Shown here: positions 52,001-63,572 of the stretch, in pieces
How positions within the stretch are numbered: position 1 is the first letter of the stretch
Layout of the letters: the number at the start of each line of letters is the position of its first letter
Assembly (NCBI RefSeq): GCF_008831285.2
Contig: NC_045151.1
Coordinates: forward strand, 801,544-865,543
Direction of reading: 5' to 3'
Length of the DNA: 64,000 nt
DNA from: Nymphaea colorata
Taxonomy: Eukaryota; Streptophyta; Magnoliopsida; Nymphaeales; Nymphaeaceae
Notes under the pieces: generated by a model
Database searches by the model: none
Seen by the model: only the letters and a program-made list of their open reading frames with translations
Told to the model about the DNA's origin: nothing
Position numbers and translations under genes: made by a program

Positions 52001-54054
52001 AAAAGCGAGAAAATTGATTTAATGGAGGCGGACCCAGCTGTACAGTCTAGTGAAAGAGGAAAAAGCAGCTGCCTAACCTTTTCAAATGACAGCCGCTACA
52101 ACCAAGGGACAAACCCGTCATTCTAGCAGAGGACAGGCATGTGCAGACTGGAACTTGTCTGTGTTCAGTTTTTTATGAAAAGTTGATTCTATCATCTGCA
52201 CTATTGTGCCTCTTAAACCGTTGACCATCGTTATCTTGATTTCAGTGGCAAACAAAACAAGTACCGAAGAAAATCGCCAATCCGTTAGCGAGTTCTTGCA
52301 ACGGATTTCATGGAAACAAAATAAAAACATGGTTTACGTGCGGTAAAATACTAATGGGGCTGCTAATTCAGAATGCGTATTTAAAACTTAAGATAAAAGA
52401 ATATTTTTAGGTTTCTAAAAGGGGATAGAAATCGATAATCGCATTTCCTGCACTAGAGCCAAAATTTTGGCGTGGTCCATTTTTTCCGACCTGGATAAAA
52501 AAGTAAAAGGAAAAAGAGAACGATGCCTTTAACGTCATTCATTGTTGAACAGAGAGAGTGTGCTTTCTTCTCCCTTTCTTTTGCGCTAAACTAGTCAGAC
52601 ATGTGAAGCCGATTTTGGAGAGCTTTGATGAATATTTTGATCATAGTTAGGAATTTCGAAAGAAATTTAAAACACAGGCTCGCTCGAAATTTCTCCCAAA
52701 ACTCGGACCTTGTATGAAAACTTTCGAACGGAAAGTAAGATGCTGACGAATAAACTAAGAAACTCCGCTTCCCTACACGTCCATCTTCAATGGCATACTC
52801 TTTCTTCCTTTCCCTTTCGACAAGTTAATAAATTCAAGAGAGAAAAAGACAAGGAACAGCGAACACTTCTTTTCTCAGGGGTGTGAAGAGGACTCACGTC
52901 GTGTGGTCCTGTTTTAAAACTTGGAGAAATGCGATACAATTTCGGATAACAAAAATGAACAAAAAAAACTGAAACGATCGACTCGATTTCCGAACAGACA
53001 AATAACGAAATAATTCGAATGCTGTTGAAATATATATTTACCTAAAAGGAGAAATCGGTAAGATACAAATTAATTTTCTCTTAATACATCTATAATTAAA
53101 ATTATGAAATGCCAAAAAAAAAAAGAATTTGACAGGGAAATTCGGCGGGGCTCTTGTTTTAACCGTTCGAGAAAAGCAAACAGTGAGTGAATTGGATGAG
53201 TTATGCCTCTGCGAGATGCCGGTTTCTCGATAAACAAGCAGAGGGAAGGAAGTTCGTGAAACCTTGAACCTGGCGAAAGATTCTGAGTAGAGTAATCGAG
53301 AGAACAAATGGATGCTTGATGAATTTTAAGGACAAATGGAAGAAAAAGCAGAAAATTGAAACAAAGAATCGCGGCATTTTCTCGTCGACTATCTTTGGCG
53401 GATTCCTCATCCTGGAAAACGAAAAAGAAACTCGAAAAACGACGTTTTGCAATTTAGAATTGAACTCTCTAAAACTCGTGGCTCAAGCATCTAAGCCGAG
53501 GCAATTGAACTTCCTTGAGACTATGTGAAAGGGGGAAAGAAAGAAAACGGCGGTAAAGTCGAATCCACTTTCATCGTATCATCCCGGAGACTTGACGTAA
53601 AGAGCGAGAAAACGTGAAAATTCAAGCAAAAAAACGGATCCGCCGCATCCAAAGAACGAGAAAGAAGAAGATTGCGCACCTTAGACGAAGGAATCGGCCT
53701 GCCTGGATTATTCTTCATAATGTTCGAAACGATCAATCCAACCGTCTTGCTCGAGTTCCCGCTCCAGACGAAATCGAAGCACGGGGACTTGATGTAGTAC
53801 TTCTCCTCGCAGGCTGGTATCGGGGGCGAGACGAGCGCCGGCGGATCCGTCACGTTCTCGTAGTAGGTCGTGGTGGCGAGCCGGGCCTTGATGGCTTCCT
53901 GGATGCAGAAGATGAGGAAGATGAAGAAGAGGGACGATAAAAGCTGGAGAGACGTGGCCCTTTTGTTGCGCCACGAGAGGAGGAAGTTCTTCTTCAGGAG
54001 GGCCGTGAACTGCTGCCTCAGGAGAGGCACGCCGCTCCGCAGCCCCGTCTCCAT
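43058..54054 (-). CDS. ABCA2: ABC transporter A family, ABCA2-type (complete, 16 exons)
   Basis: Inferred exons, all with GT/AG borders and consistent phase: 54054-53680, 49382-49151, 48750-48581, 48466-48281, 47729-47634, 47554-47354, 47178-47019, 46920-46691, 46607-46490, 46205-46129, 46026-45937, 45862-45719, 44699-44388, 44143-44063, 43973-43797, 43333-43058. They total 2925 nt, 974 residues, close to the usual plant ABCA2 length. The start METGLRSG leads into the conserved LLRQQFTALLKKN. An N-terminal membrane segment (about 33-55), an extracytoplasmic loop and a membrane cluster (exons 3-7) precede one nucleotide-binding domain. That domain has Walker A GPNGAGKTT (566-574), Q-loop Gln 615, signature SYSGGM (666-671), Walker B LVFLDEP (687-693) and H-loop His 723, so it is catalytically complete. 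It is a half-size ATP-driven membrane transporter, lipid-type by family; substrate unknown. An ATG further upstream (54132) is in frame, but its Lys/Arg-rich leader is not conserved in the family as known. Confidence 0.93.
49383..53679 (-). other. 4.3 kb first intron of the ABCA gene
   Basis: Lies between exon 1 (donor AAG|GTGCGC) and exon 2 (acceptor TTACAG|GTT). No transposon ends or coding families were recognised. A short plus-strand open frame at about 49973-50170 has no known signature. It is far longer than the other introns of the gene, so unrecognised insertions are likely. Confidence 0.75.
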
Positions 54055-54252
54055 TCTCTCCCTCCCTTCTCCTCCTTTCTTTGTTCTCAACGCTCTTCTT
54101 CTTTTTTCACCTTCCCTCCCCTTTTTTCCCAACGATCTTCCTCCTCCTTTCTTCTCCTAAACGCCTCCTGTCTAAGGATTTTGGCTCCCGCAGACTCACG
54201 GGAAATTCTCGTTGTATTTTGGAGGGAGCAGCTTGGCGGCCTCGGGGGAAGG

Positions 54253-54262
54253 CTATTTATAT
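54253..54262 (-). promoter_or_regulatory. TATA box of the complete ABCA gene
   Basis: On the minus strand ATATAAATAG lies about 200 bp before the start codon, after a GC-richer stretch. Sequence and spacing suit a plant core promoter with a 150-180 base 5' leader. Confidence 0.6.
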
Positions 54263-54993
54263 CGCCGGAAGTGACATTTCTTAATTACTGAAACGCCCCT
54301 AAGTAAGGCGATGGTATTGCGGAAATGGCCCCCCTTTGTGGAAATACCGGAAACACCCTTTAAGAGGCCAAGAAAATGAAATGACGAAAGTACCCTTGAC
54401 GCGGAGAGCATGAGAAATGGGCAATGAAAGCCAAATTACTTAAACGCCCTTCCCTTGCTGCACAAGCAAGATGACGCCGAATTTTAACGTGACGAAAATA
54501 CCCTCGCATTGATCTGTGAAGTTTCTGAACCACGAGATGCAGATCCATCCCATTCAGGCAGTTGGCCCACTTGCGACCTTAATTTAATTTTTCTTCCAAA
54601 AGAGGCGTTTCTTAGTTGAAATGTTTTAATGACGGTGAGAAATATTATCCCAAGAAGTCTCGACCCACTCGGTCAGACCAATTTTTTCTTGAGAAGTTTG
54701 AGTAATGTTTGGATGACACGCTTTACCAAGACTGGATTTGCAGCAATTAGTTTTTCTTTTTAAACTGTTTTGTTAATGAATTTTAAAAACTTGTTTTGCG
54801 CGTTTGTGGGTAAGATGACCAAAACATATTATTCATTTTGTGAATCATTCTCTTTTATAAATAAAACTCATATTTGGTGTCATCCAAATGTGTCAGAAAG
54901 AGTGATTTGAAAGAAAACCCATTTTCACATGCTTAATGCACTATGAATTTTTTTTCCAGAGATTTTTGGAAAGCATTTTCCTAAGAAGCGCTA

Positions 54994-55260
54994 CTAAGTA
55001 GGCCTGAGCATCTGCTCAGCCCAGCCTGATAACACTCGGGCTCCGGCCGGCCCAACACTCGAAAATCTAGTTCGGGTTCAGCCCGGTTAAAATAAAAAAT
55101 ATATATTTTTTATAATAAAATATATAGCATTATTAAATAAAATAATATAAAAAAATAAATCGAGCCGACCTAATACGTTATTAGGCCGGCCTGGGTTATT
55201 TTATGAGGCTGGGCACCGGGTACCCATCGAGTACTTAGGCCTATGCCCATGCTTATGACT
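54994..55260. mobile_element. MITE-like element with GGCCGG-rich ends (second copy)
   Basis: Same plan as 40380-40690: GC-rich end with CTCGGGCTCCGGCCGGCCCA, a central run of AAAATATAT/TTATAATAAAATA, then GGCCGGCCTGGG and GGGCACCGGGTACCC. A partial third copy lies at 21508-21625. Confidence 0.5.
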
Positions 55261-56346
55261 AAGGGCCTTTGACATGAAAGTCTCCCGAAGAGGGGAGAGG
55301 AAACAGAAAGATATGATTTGAGAGCCGTGTTTCTCATGGACTGCATATGTCTCACGTTTCACTTTAGAAAAATTAGTTCGCATAATTTTCATTAAGACCG
55401 AAGTACCTTTTCCTTTCCCATGTCCTCAGTGTTCATGGTTCTGAATATGTGAATATCTTGAAAATAGACATGGTTAAGAGTATATCTAATCTGAATCCGA
55501 TCCTTTGACATTCTTACAAACAAGTTAGTAAAAAGAAAAAAAACAGCAATATTCAACCATATCCTCCCTTCTCTTTCCTTTAGTTTTTTCCTTTAACATA
55601 TTGATGCGAGATTTGAATGCAACACTCGAAACTTCAAATTGACGTGAGAACATTAATTCATGGTTTTGGAGTGTTTTGACTCCTCTCCATCAACTTATTA
55701 ATTTACTTTTGAGGAACGGTCACAGTCAAGATGAACAAATTGCTTAAGCGTGTCACCAAATAATGAGGAAGGAACTGTTGTTCTTCGTTGACTGCTATTA
55801 CTCTACTTGCGGCCGTTATGAATTTTTCTCCTGTCAAAAACCTACATCAGTAACAAAACAGTATAATATCATAAAATTTACGTTTACATTTAGTCAGCAA
55901 GCTTATGAGACGAAGATATAATTGCTACATCACATAATCACCATGGATTTGATAATCGAATTGTCAATTAGATCTGATATATTCAATTGTCAAGCAAATT
56001 TTGATATGTTAAATTAGATCTTAAAGAAAATGGGAGCTGATTATTAGACGATTTCAGGTTAATTTGGTATTTAATCTTGTAGCTAAATCGATCCGAATCC
56101 TAGTAAGATCTAAGTCTATATCCAATCAATTAGGATTCACTTAGGCTAGATTCACTATGAGGTCATTTGGCAGGAAAGACACTTTATAAATGTCTCGTGA
56201 ATCTCTCTCTCTCTCACACATATATATATAAACACAAAAAATTCTTGGGTTGAGGTTGTTCTTTATTTGTCTCCCATATATTACCAATTTCTCGCTCTTT
56301 CTTTAATGGTTGGGCTTCCTTGTAGAATAAGAATGTGTTGACTATT

Positions 56347-56349
<3 letters not shown>

Positions 56350-56407
<58 letters not shown>

Positions 56408-56414
56408 TGTAAGT

Positions 56415-56445
<31 letters not shown>
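56350..56445. repeat. two adjacent (AT)n microsatellites
   Basis: AT runs 56350-56405 and 56418-56445 separated by GCTGTAAGTTAA. Confidence 0.95.
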
Positions 56446-56449
<4 letters not shown>

Positions 56450-57556
56450 CAGTAGTCAACGTATTGGTATTGTACAAGGAAGAGGAACCACTGCCACTAA
56501 TTAATGTGGTGGTGAATAGTCGGAAAGATGGGTAGCCCATGTTTTTCTCTTTATCGACAGTCATAACTGGTTCTCGGCCTAAGGGAGAGGGCCAGAAGAA
56601 ATACACGTCCCTTTGCTTCGTCTCCAAGCTCTTGACCTTCCCGTGAAGCTTCCTGCGTCAGCACTGCCTGGGGTGCAAGTCATTCGTACTTTGAACCGGA
56701 CAAACAAAATACAGTGAAATTTGGGGCTTTAATCGAATTCTCTACTGTTAAAGTTGACAAAGTGCTTTTGCCTAAGCGAATTTTTTTAACTCATTTTCTA
56801 GGATGGATAAGGTTAATTTTAATTCTTTAATTTTGATAAAATAATCTATCACGATATGAGAATACATGAAAAAGTATGAGATTTGTCTGTAAAACAAATA
56901 TATGCATTGGTGATATATTTTAAGATTATATATATATATATATACTCAGCTCTGCAAGATGATTAAAAATTAAAAATAAATAACTGAAAGCACCATAAAC
57001 TATTGCTGAACCATAAAATATATCACCAATGCATGTCTATTTAACGGTTTTTTTTTAGCTACATATCTTCAACTTTTAGACAACATTCGGCATTTGACAA
57101 ATATATATATATATATAATTAAACTCTACTAGAGGATGGATGATGCAAGATTGTTAAAAAATTAAAATTCGTTGATAAAAGAACCATACGTTATAACTAA
57201 AAGCATCATAAAGTGACACTACAAAAAGTGCATATGGTTTCTGGCTTACAAGGGGCATACATTTCTTTCGAAAAAAAAAATTACAATTTTTATGTGTTTT
57301 AAGTTTTCATCATGCTGAGCGCATATGTGCTGTTGGATTCCGACAAGTCAACTTCGACTATAATTTCCAAATAAATTGAATATTTCAAGCATTCGTGTTA
57401 TGATATAAAATACAAAAATAATTATTTTTATTTTTTTAATATTTATATGGGTGAATAAACCCTCAAGATCATACTTTTATACTTCCAAAGTTCTTTTTCT
57501 TTCGGACTGAGTGGACCTATGCTTGGTACCATTTGTAACTTAAAGACCATGGGATT

Positions 57557-58028
57557 AGGGATGTCAATATATCCGATTTGAATCGGATATTCGATCGATC
57601 CGATCCGAAAAAATCGGAGATGGATAAAAATTTAATATCCGATTACGAAATCGGATCGGATTCGGATTTAATAAATGACATCCGATCGGATTTGGATTCG
57701 GATTCGGATATACATGAATATCGGATCGGATTCGGATATGGATACGAATCAGATTCATTTTTAGACAAATATCCTCTATCTAATACTTAGAAAATGACGA
57801 AAGCCGGTTCAAAATTCGGATTCGGATATAAATATAAAAATCGGATTCGGATTGGATTCGGATTGTAAAATCGGATTTTGGATTCGGATTCGGATATGAT
57901 TTTGATTTATTCGAATTCGAATCTAAATCCAAATTCAAATACATGAATATCCAAAAAAGCGGATATGATTAAAGATGTATCTGATCCGAATCTGCGTACA
58001 TAGGATTCGGATCCTTTGTTACCACCTG
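57557..58028. mobile_element. MITE-like GATTCGGAT element (copy D, best preserved)
   Basis: Starts AGGGATGTCAAT and ends near TTGTTACCACCT. The interior is the densest run of GGATTCGGAT/ATCCGATC motifs in the window, in both orientations, and is expected to form extensive secondary structure. Frames across it (Asp/Ser-rich on plus, Asn/Pro-rich on minus) are repeat artefacts. Confidence 0.65.
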
Positions 58029-58204
58029 ATAGCACTATTGCCGTTGAAGCTAATTATCTCCATTTAATCAAATGTTATAACATGCACTATTGCAAGCGAT
58101 AACATTAATGCAAGGTCAATTTATGCTTCTACGACGTTCCGTGGCTGAAAAGCTTTCGACGTCCTTTATTAGCCACTATTCGCCGTGGCTAACTAATGAG
58201 CCCC

Positions 58205-58366
58205 TTTTTTCTTCGAGTTATGACTGATGCTGATGTAAATAACGTAAATCAATTCTCTGTTGGGATTCGAAACTTTGGGATTTACTTTTTTCTTCGAGTT
58301 GTGACTGATGCTGATGTAAATAATGTAAATCAATTCTCTGTTGGGACTAGAAACTTTGGGATTTAC
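58205..58366 (+). repeat. 81 bp tandem duplication (27 codons)
   Basis: Two copies of an 81 bp unit beginning near TTTTTTCTTCGAGTT, with a few substitutions. Because 81 is a multiple of three, a plus-strand open frame (58196-58447) reads through both copies (repeat of TDADVNNVNQFSVG). The peptide is not recognised. Confidence 0.85.
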
Positions 58367-58480
58367 CAAGGTATTGTCATCTTAAAGCATGCGACTTGCA
58401 CTTATTATAGGGGCTCTTTATGTCTTGGGGCCAACATAATGAACTAGTTCGATCCTTGCATTTTTCTAAAACAAGATGTA

Positions 58481-58556
58481 TTTCTCTCTCTCCCTCTCAC
58501 ACACATATATAAATATAATTTCTCTCTCTCCCTCTCACACACATATATAAATATAT
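58481..58556. repeat. 38 bp exact tandem duplication
   Basis: Unit beginning TTTCTCTCTCTCCCTCTCAC and ending AAATATAA occurs twice in succession. Confidence 0.85.
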
Positions 58557-58758
58557 ATTTATAAAGATTTATGGTGACTCCAGTTTTTTAGAGTCACCCT
58601 GTCATCTAATGAGAACCGTTCAATCCAGAATAATGGATGGTTAAATGAAAACAAGGAAAAAAATGTGACGGACATTTGGACAATATAAAAAACTATATCA
58701 CATGGGTATGGATATCAGTGCAACGTGTGGGACCATTTCGAAAAACTTGGTATGAAGA

Positions 58759-58760
<2 letters not shown>

Positions 58761-58818
<58 letters not shown>
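58761..58818. repeat. (CT)n-(AT)n microsatellite
   Basis: CT run 58761-58795 passing into AT run 58796-58818, the same compound structure as at 4325-4404. Confidence 0.95.
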
Positions 58819-59147
58819 AGCGCATAAGCCTCAAGGGCAAGGGCGTAGTAGCCACATGGTTTAAGCTGCCAAGATTGCTCAAATGCAGGTTCCTTTTCGA
58901 CAAAACATCTCCAAACCACATCGTAGCAATTTACGACATCTTATCGAAGCTCCATTATTTCATCTCCTTTAAACTGTATATCTTACATGCATGGAGATCA
59001 CTAGTTCACACTTAGCATACAGATCACTAGTTTACACTTACTTCAGAAATACAGGACTAAGGTTCTTCTGACAACACGCACAAATGTGTAACTTAAAACA
59101 TGTGACTAAATGCATGCAGCTGTGGATGACTTCATCTGTGTCCTAAA

Positions 59148-62100
59148 CTAGCTGTTGTTAGCATTCTGAACTTGTTCAGGATAGATGATAGTCCCCACTA
59201 CTGGTTTGCGCCTTCTGATTGAAAATCCACAGGAAGTAGTGGGTGTAATAGGTGTAACCTCCTGAGCCAGAGGTGGAATGGCAATTTCCTCCGAGTGACC
59301 AGAAATGCACAGTTCACCAGCATCATCTTGTTGCCAATAGACTTCAACCATGACTCCTCTTGGGCGCTCTCCTGACTCAGTTCCAGGAATACCCACAAAC
59401 CTTGCTCCTTTGCTTATCTACAATTAGAAATAAAAAAAAAGATACATATTAAGTTGGTTTCAGCTGAAGTCTTGTAGTAACATGATTATAAGATCGCATA
59501 GGAGAAACAAGTTGATGAGTTTAGTTCGTTTAACTTTTTTAGATTGGTGACTGTGTTGAGTTGGTTCGCAGAGTAGATCAAATGAACATGTGACTAAAAT
59601 GACAAGATGATAAGTTCAGACAATTAAACACCTCTATTGAGGAACCAGATGATAAGTTAAGAGTCACCAAATTCCCCTCAGAAGAAGCATACTCTAACTC
59701 TGCCTTTTTTGCTATGTTCAAAAATACTTCTTCTAGTGTTGTAAGGCCAAGCTGAATATCTGAAATTCCAAACTCTTGCTCTCTCTCTTGTAACTCTACA
59801 AAGAAATCCTGTAACGTAGTGAAGATGGCAATAGTAAGAAATCTGAGTGCATGTGACTAAAATGACAAAAAATAGAAGTAATCTTACGGCTAATAATGCT
59901 TCTTTTTCGTGAGGGATGACAAAAGTCAGGAAGGCCTTCGTTTCTTCTTTTGGCTCTACGTCCAGTTTCTGCAAATTCATTAGTGAAAGTAACTCATCAT
60001 TGAACATAAATCTGTGACACATGGACATGGCCGGTCTAAACTGGTTTATATTCATGTCAAAATCAGAATGGCAGCCAAAAGATAGTATCCACATGCTACA
60101 TTACGTATATTTATGTTAAAATTTGAAATTAGTTGTATGCCTTGCCTACCCCCGTGCACAAAAAAAAATTATTCACAATGGTGTTAATGACCAAAATACC
60201 CTTAACCAACTAAAACACAAGCCCTTTTATGAGGAACAAAAATGGGTAATGAAAAAATTTAAAATCTAAAAAATACATTTCTTCATAAAAAAATTTCTAA
60301 AATACACCAACACCGCTTCTTTGTTCCTCAGGTGCATACTTGTTGCACGCATCGCCGGGTGCACGCAACTCGATCTCGTTAAAATTACCTCTTTAAAAAA
60401 TTGCTTGACAAGCTTATGTTGTGGCTCAATTGGAAGGGATTGTTCACCGCCATTTAGACTATGTTCAGGGCCGCCTCCATAGGAACTAACAGTAGCAACA
60501 TAGCCAGCACCAAAACGTGACTTCAACCTTATTGAGGTCCCTAAGCAACAGAGCTTTCCTCTTGCCATAATTGCTATTCTGTCACCTAGAATGTCAGCTT
60601 CTTCCATTGAGTGTGTTGTCAAGATGATTGCACTTCTTTTCTTTGCATCCTCAATGATGTCCCACACATGCCTCCTAGCAATAGGATCCATGCCAGTAGT
60701 CTGCATTCATGGTAATTAGTGACCCCAATTAGAATACTTACCAATCTATTTAAAACAAGTGTAGCTAAACACCACCACCTTAAGATATATACCACTTATA
60801 TGATAGTTCAGTCATCCTGTCAAACATTGTTTGCCTGCTAAAGTTAGCTTAGATTAGATGCACTTTGGTTATTGGTGATCATTCACCGGCCAGTTAGACT
60901 AACTTTAGGAAAAATACCAAAGATGCATTAAACTTAAAATGCAGGTTGTAAACAAATTGATCAAAGTAATACTGATTGTATCTGTGAACATACTGGTTCA
61001 TCAAGGAAAAGCAATTTTGGTTCTCCAATAAGTGCTATAGCAACACTGAGGCGGCGTTTCATTCCCCCACTAAAGCTCATAACTCCCATTTTAGCAGATT
61101 CAGTAAGTTTTACTTGTACCAGTGACTGCTCGACAATCTGCATAAAGGAAAGATGCAATATGTGAAATACTGCCTTAAACACTTAGACCAAGTGATCATG
61201 AGATAGTTTACCAATTTGATTGAGCCAGGAGATAGGCCTTTAATTCTAGCAAAAAGCTGCAGATGTTCTTCGGCAGTTAAAGTATCCCATAGCACATCAA
61301 ACTGAAGAATAACAATTTGTTTGAAAAAGAATAGAATTTATAATAATAAATTTTAACTTGTCGAGGTGGATATCGAAAAAAATCTATAGACAAAATGACA
61401 AATAACCTGAGGACAAACTCCTAACATCCTCCTGATTGCCAACATACCAGCAGAACTTCGGATAGAATACCCATATATGAGCGCTGACAAATCATTAACA
61501 AATTAGATATTTTACTAACTTTAAATATATACATATATCATGAAAAATAATTACTAATTTTCCTCTTTTGTTAGTCATTACCATCTCCACCAGTTACGAG
61601 TGTAGTGCCAGTCAAGCAATTTATGACAGTAGTCTTTCCAGCTCCATTGGGTCCTAAGAGACAAAACAACTGATCTTTGGCAAAGTTCAACCATAATTCC
61701 TGAAATTAATTGTGCATACAAAAGTATAAGAAGAATAAAAAATCCATAACTTAATTATAACTTTCATAATTCACACATGCTAAGACTTATATATCCACTA
61801 TATTTATTTCTAGACCTTGTCAAAGGCGACTACCATGCATACCTTCACAGCATGGTGTTCTGCAGATCTTTTACAACATCCAACCCTTTTTCCAGGATAT
61901 GATTTTCTAAGCCCGCGAACTTGAACAGCTACATTTTCATCAACTGCAGACCCCATTGCCTGTTGCCTTACTATAGTATTTTCAACAAGAACATCTTCAT
62001 CATCTGGAGTTTCAGTACTTGAGGCTGGTATTGAATTCATGAAACTGCATGTCCCCCCTTCTAACAAAGTAAAGAAATCAAAGTTGGTACAAGATTCTCT

Positions 62101-63572
62101 ATTTTCTGAAGTTTAATGACACTAGAGAAGTTCTACATCATGAGGGTCATAGACAACAAACAGATCAAGCTTTAAACTGTTGACTAATTAAGAACACATT
62201 TGTCTTCCAATTTGAATATAGTGGCTCTGGTTTTGTCAAGTGAGATCCATAATCTAATATTCGTTTATTTTTTCTTCTCTTCAGCTAAAAGAGTTGGCAA
62301 GTACGTGCTGAGGTTTTTAGAGGCTTAGCTTACCTATGGCTGCATTGCCTCCTTTCCCAGTCCAGTATGTAGATTGCATAAAGTAAAACCAAGGCTTCCT
62401 CACACCAAATGGATTTGGAAAGATATTGTCAAAGTAAATTGCCAGAATGAACCATAAGAAGGATGTTGATATAAGCCATTTCATGATGCCATCCTACAAA
62501 ACCATATGCTTATTGGTTAGAATCAAGCAGCACTCTTATTTGTATAGATGATGATGAAGAAGAAATAAAAACTGGATTTATCAATATATTTAGTGACTTC
62601 TATCGAGTCGTACTTTTAGATTGTGACAAAAAAAAAGTGTTGTTCTTAGCATCACTAAAAATCCACATACGCTAACTTTTTTTTTTTAACACTTGTAAGT
62701 TACATAGCTACTCCTTTACCTGACTAGCTCACAATTAATATTCTGTCTTGAATCTAGTGCTGAGCATTTTATTTTACCATATGATGTACATATAAAACAA
62801 AATATAGAATTTGTAGTTTTACAAACTCGTTCGCTTTCTATCTTTACAAAAAAATATAAGTGTTTGGTTGTATGTGTGTATGCTAGAAGACAAACATTGG
62901 GGTTAAAATATACAATTAGGATGTAAAAAACAAATAGCTCTATGCTTTCTAGATGTTAATTTAAACAAAAAAAAAATGATAACCATGAAGCTTACAATGG
63001 TTAATGAACAGTCAGAATCTGCTGGTGGACACTTTGCACGATCAGACCAACTAATTCCTGTGTCAAGAGGTGTGGCTGTTGCATGTCCCAGTAGTACAAG
63101 GGCTTCAGCGAGAAGATTTGGAGAGAATAAGGACCATACTGCCTTTATTGATTTTGAAACATCAAGACGATATGGAAATCCAAAGCTTGTCATAGGCTGC
63201 ATGAATTCATGAATTGTATATGTATGTAATAAAAGTTCCGGCCAAGTAAAGAGCCACAAAAAATATAGAATGATAGTCAGATCAGGAATGTGCTCCTCCT
63301 ACCAAATGACATTCATGGCTTATGCCAATATGTATAATATGTTAAAAAGGCTAGTTGAAGTAGATGAGCAAGTCAACTACAATTTGCTGCTATCATCATT
63401 CCAGATTTGAAGATGGAACATTTGATTATCATCTTGAAAATACGTAGGCATTTCATACCTCCTTGTAGCAATATACCTGGGTTATAAAGCCAATGATGAG
63501 AATGTATAGCCCAAATCTACCACTTGATGATGCCTTGTTGACAAATGTAGATAACATGAAGGCAATCCCAAT
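59148..63572 (-). CDS. ABC transporter A family, ABCA2-type (partial, 3' 12 exons)
   Basis: Inferred exons: 63572-63477, 63196-62996, 62493-62334, 62060-61843, 61699-61582, 61483-61407, 61301-61212, 61137-60994, 60700-60389, 59968-59888, 59808-59632, 59417-59148. They give 647 residues and correspond one to one to exons 5-16 of the neighbouring complete gene; the first four exons lie beyond the right edge. Visible: the last membrane segments (IGIAFMLSTF, ILIIGFITQ), the GYxKWL-type segment, Walker A GPNGAGKTT, signature FSGGM, Walker B LLFLDEP, H-loop LTTHSMEEAD and the conserved C-terminal GVMVEVYWQQDDAGELCISG. All nucleotide-binding motifs are intact. It is a tandem paralog, same strand and upstream of the complete gene, with about 5.1 kb between the genes. 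ABCA2-type membership is clear; the exact orthologue is not. Confidence 0.92.

Larger units (their letters stand above)
54263..57556. other. spacer between the two ABCA genes, repeats only
   Basis: No gene. It holds the GGCCGG-type element (about 54994-55260), AT microsatellites (56350-56405, 56418-56445, and shorter runs near 56930 and 57100) and a CT run at about 56200. The remainder is AT-rich without coding signature. Confidence 0.6.

Noticed and set aside
53521-54132. 203-codon single-exon reading of the ABCA 5' end
   Set aside because: The frame runs past the AAG|GTGCGC donor into intron sequence; the family continues at the exon beginning 49382. The upstream ATG (54132) gives a Lys/Arg-rich leader unlike the family.
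57564-57790. Asp/Ser-rich and Asn/Pro-rich frames on both strands
   Set aside because: They read through the GATTCGGAT repeat element; no independent evidence for coding.
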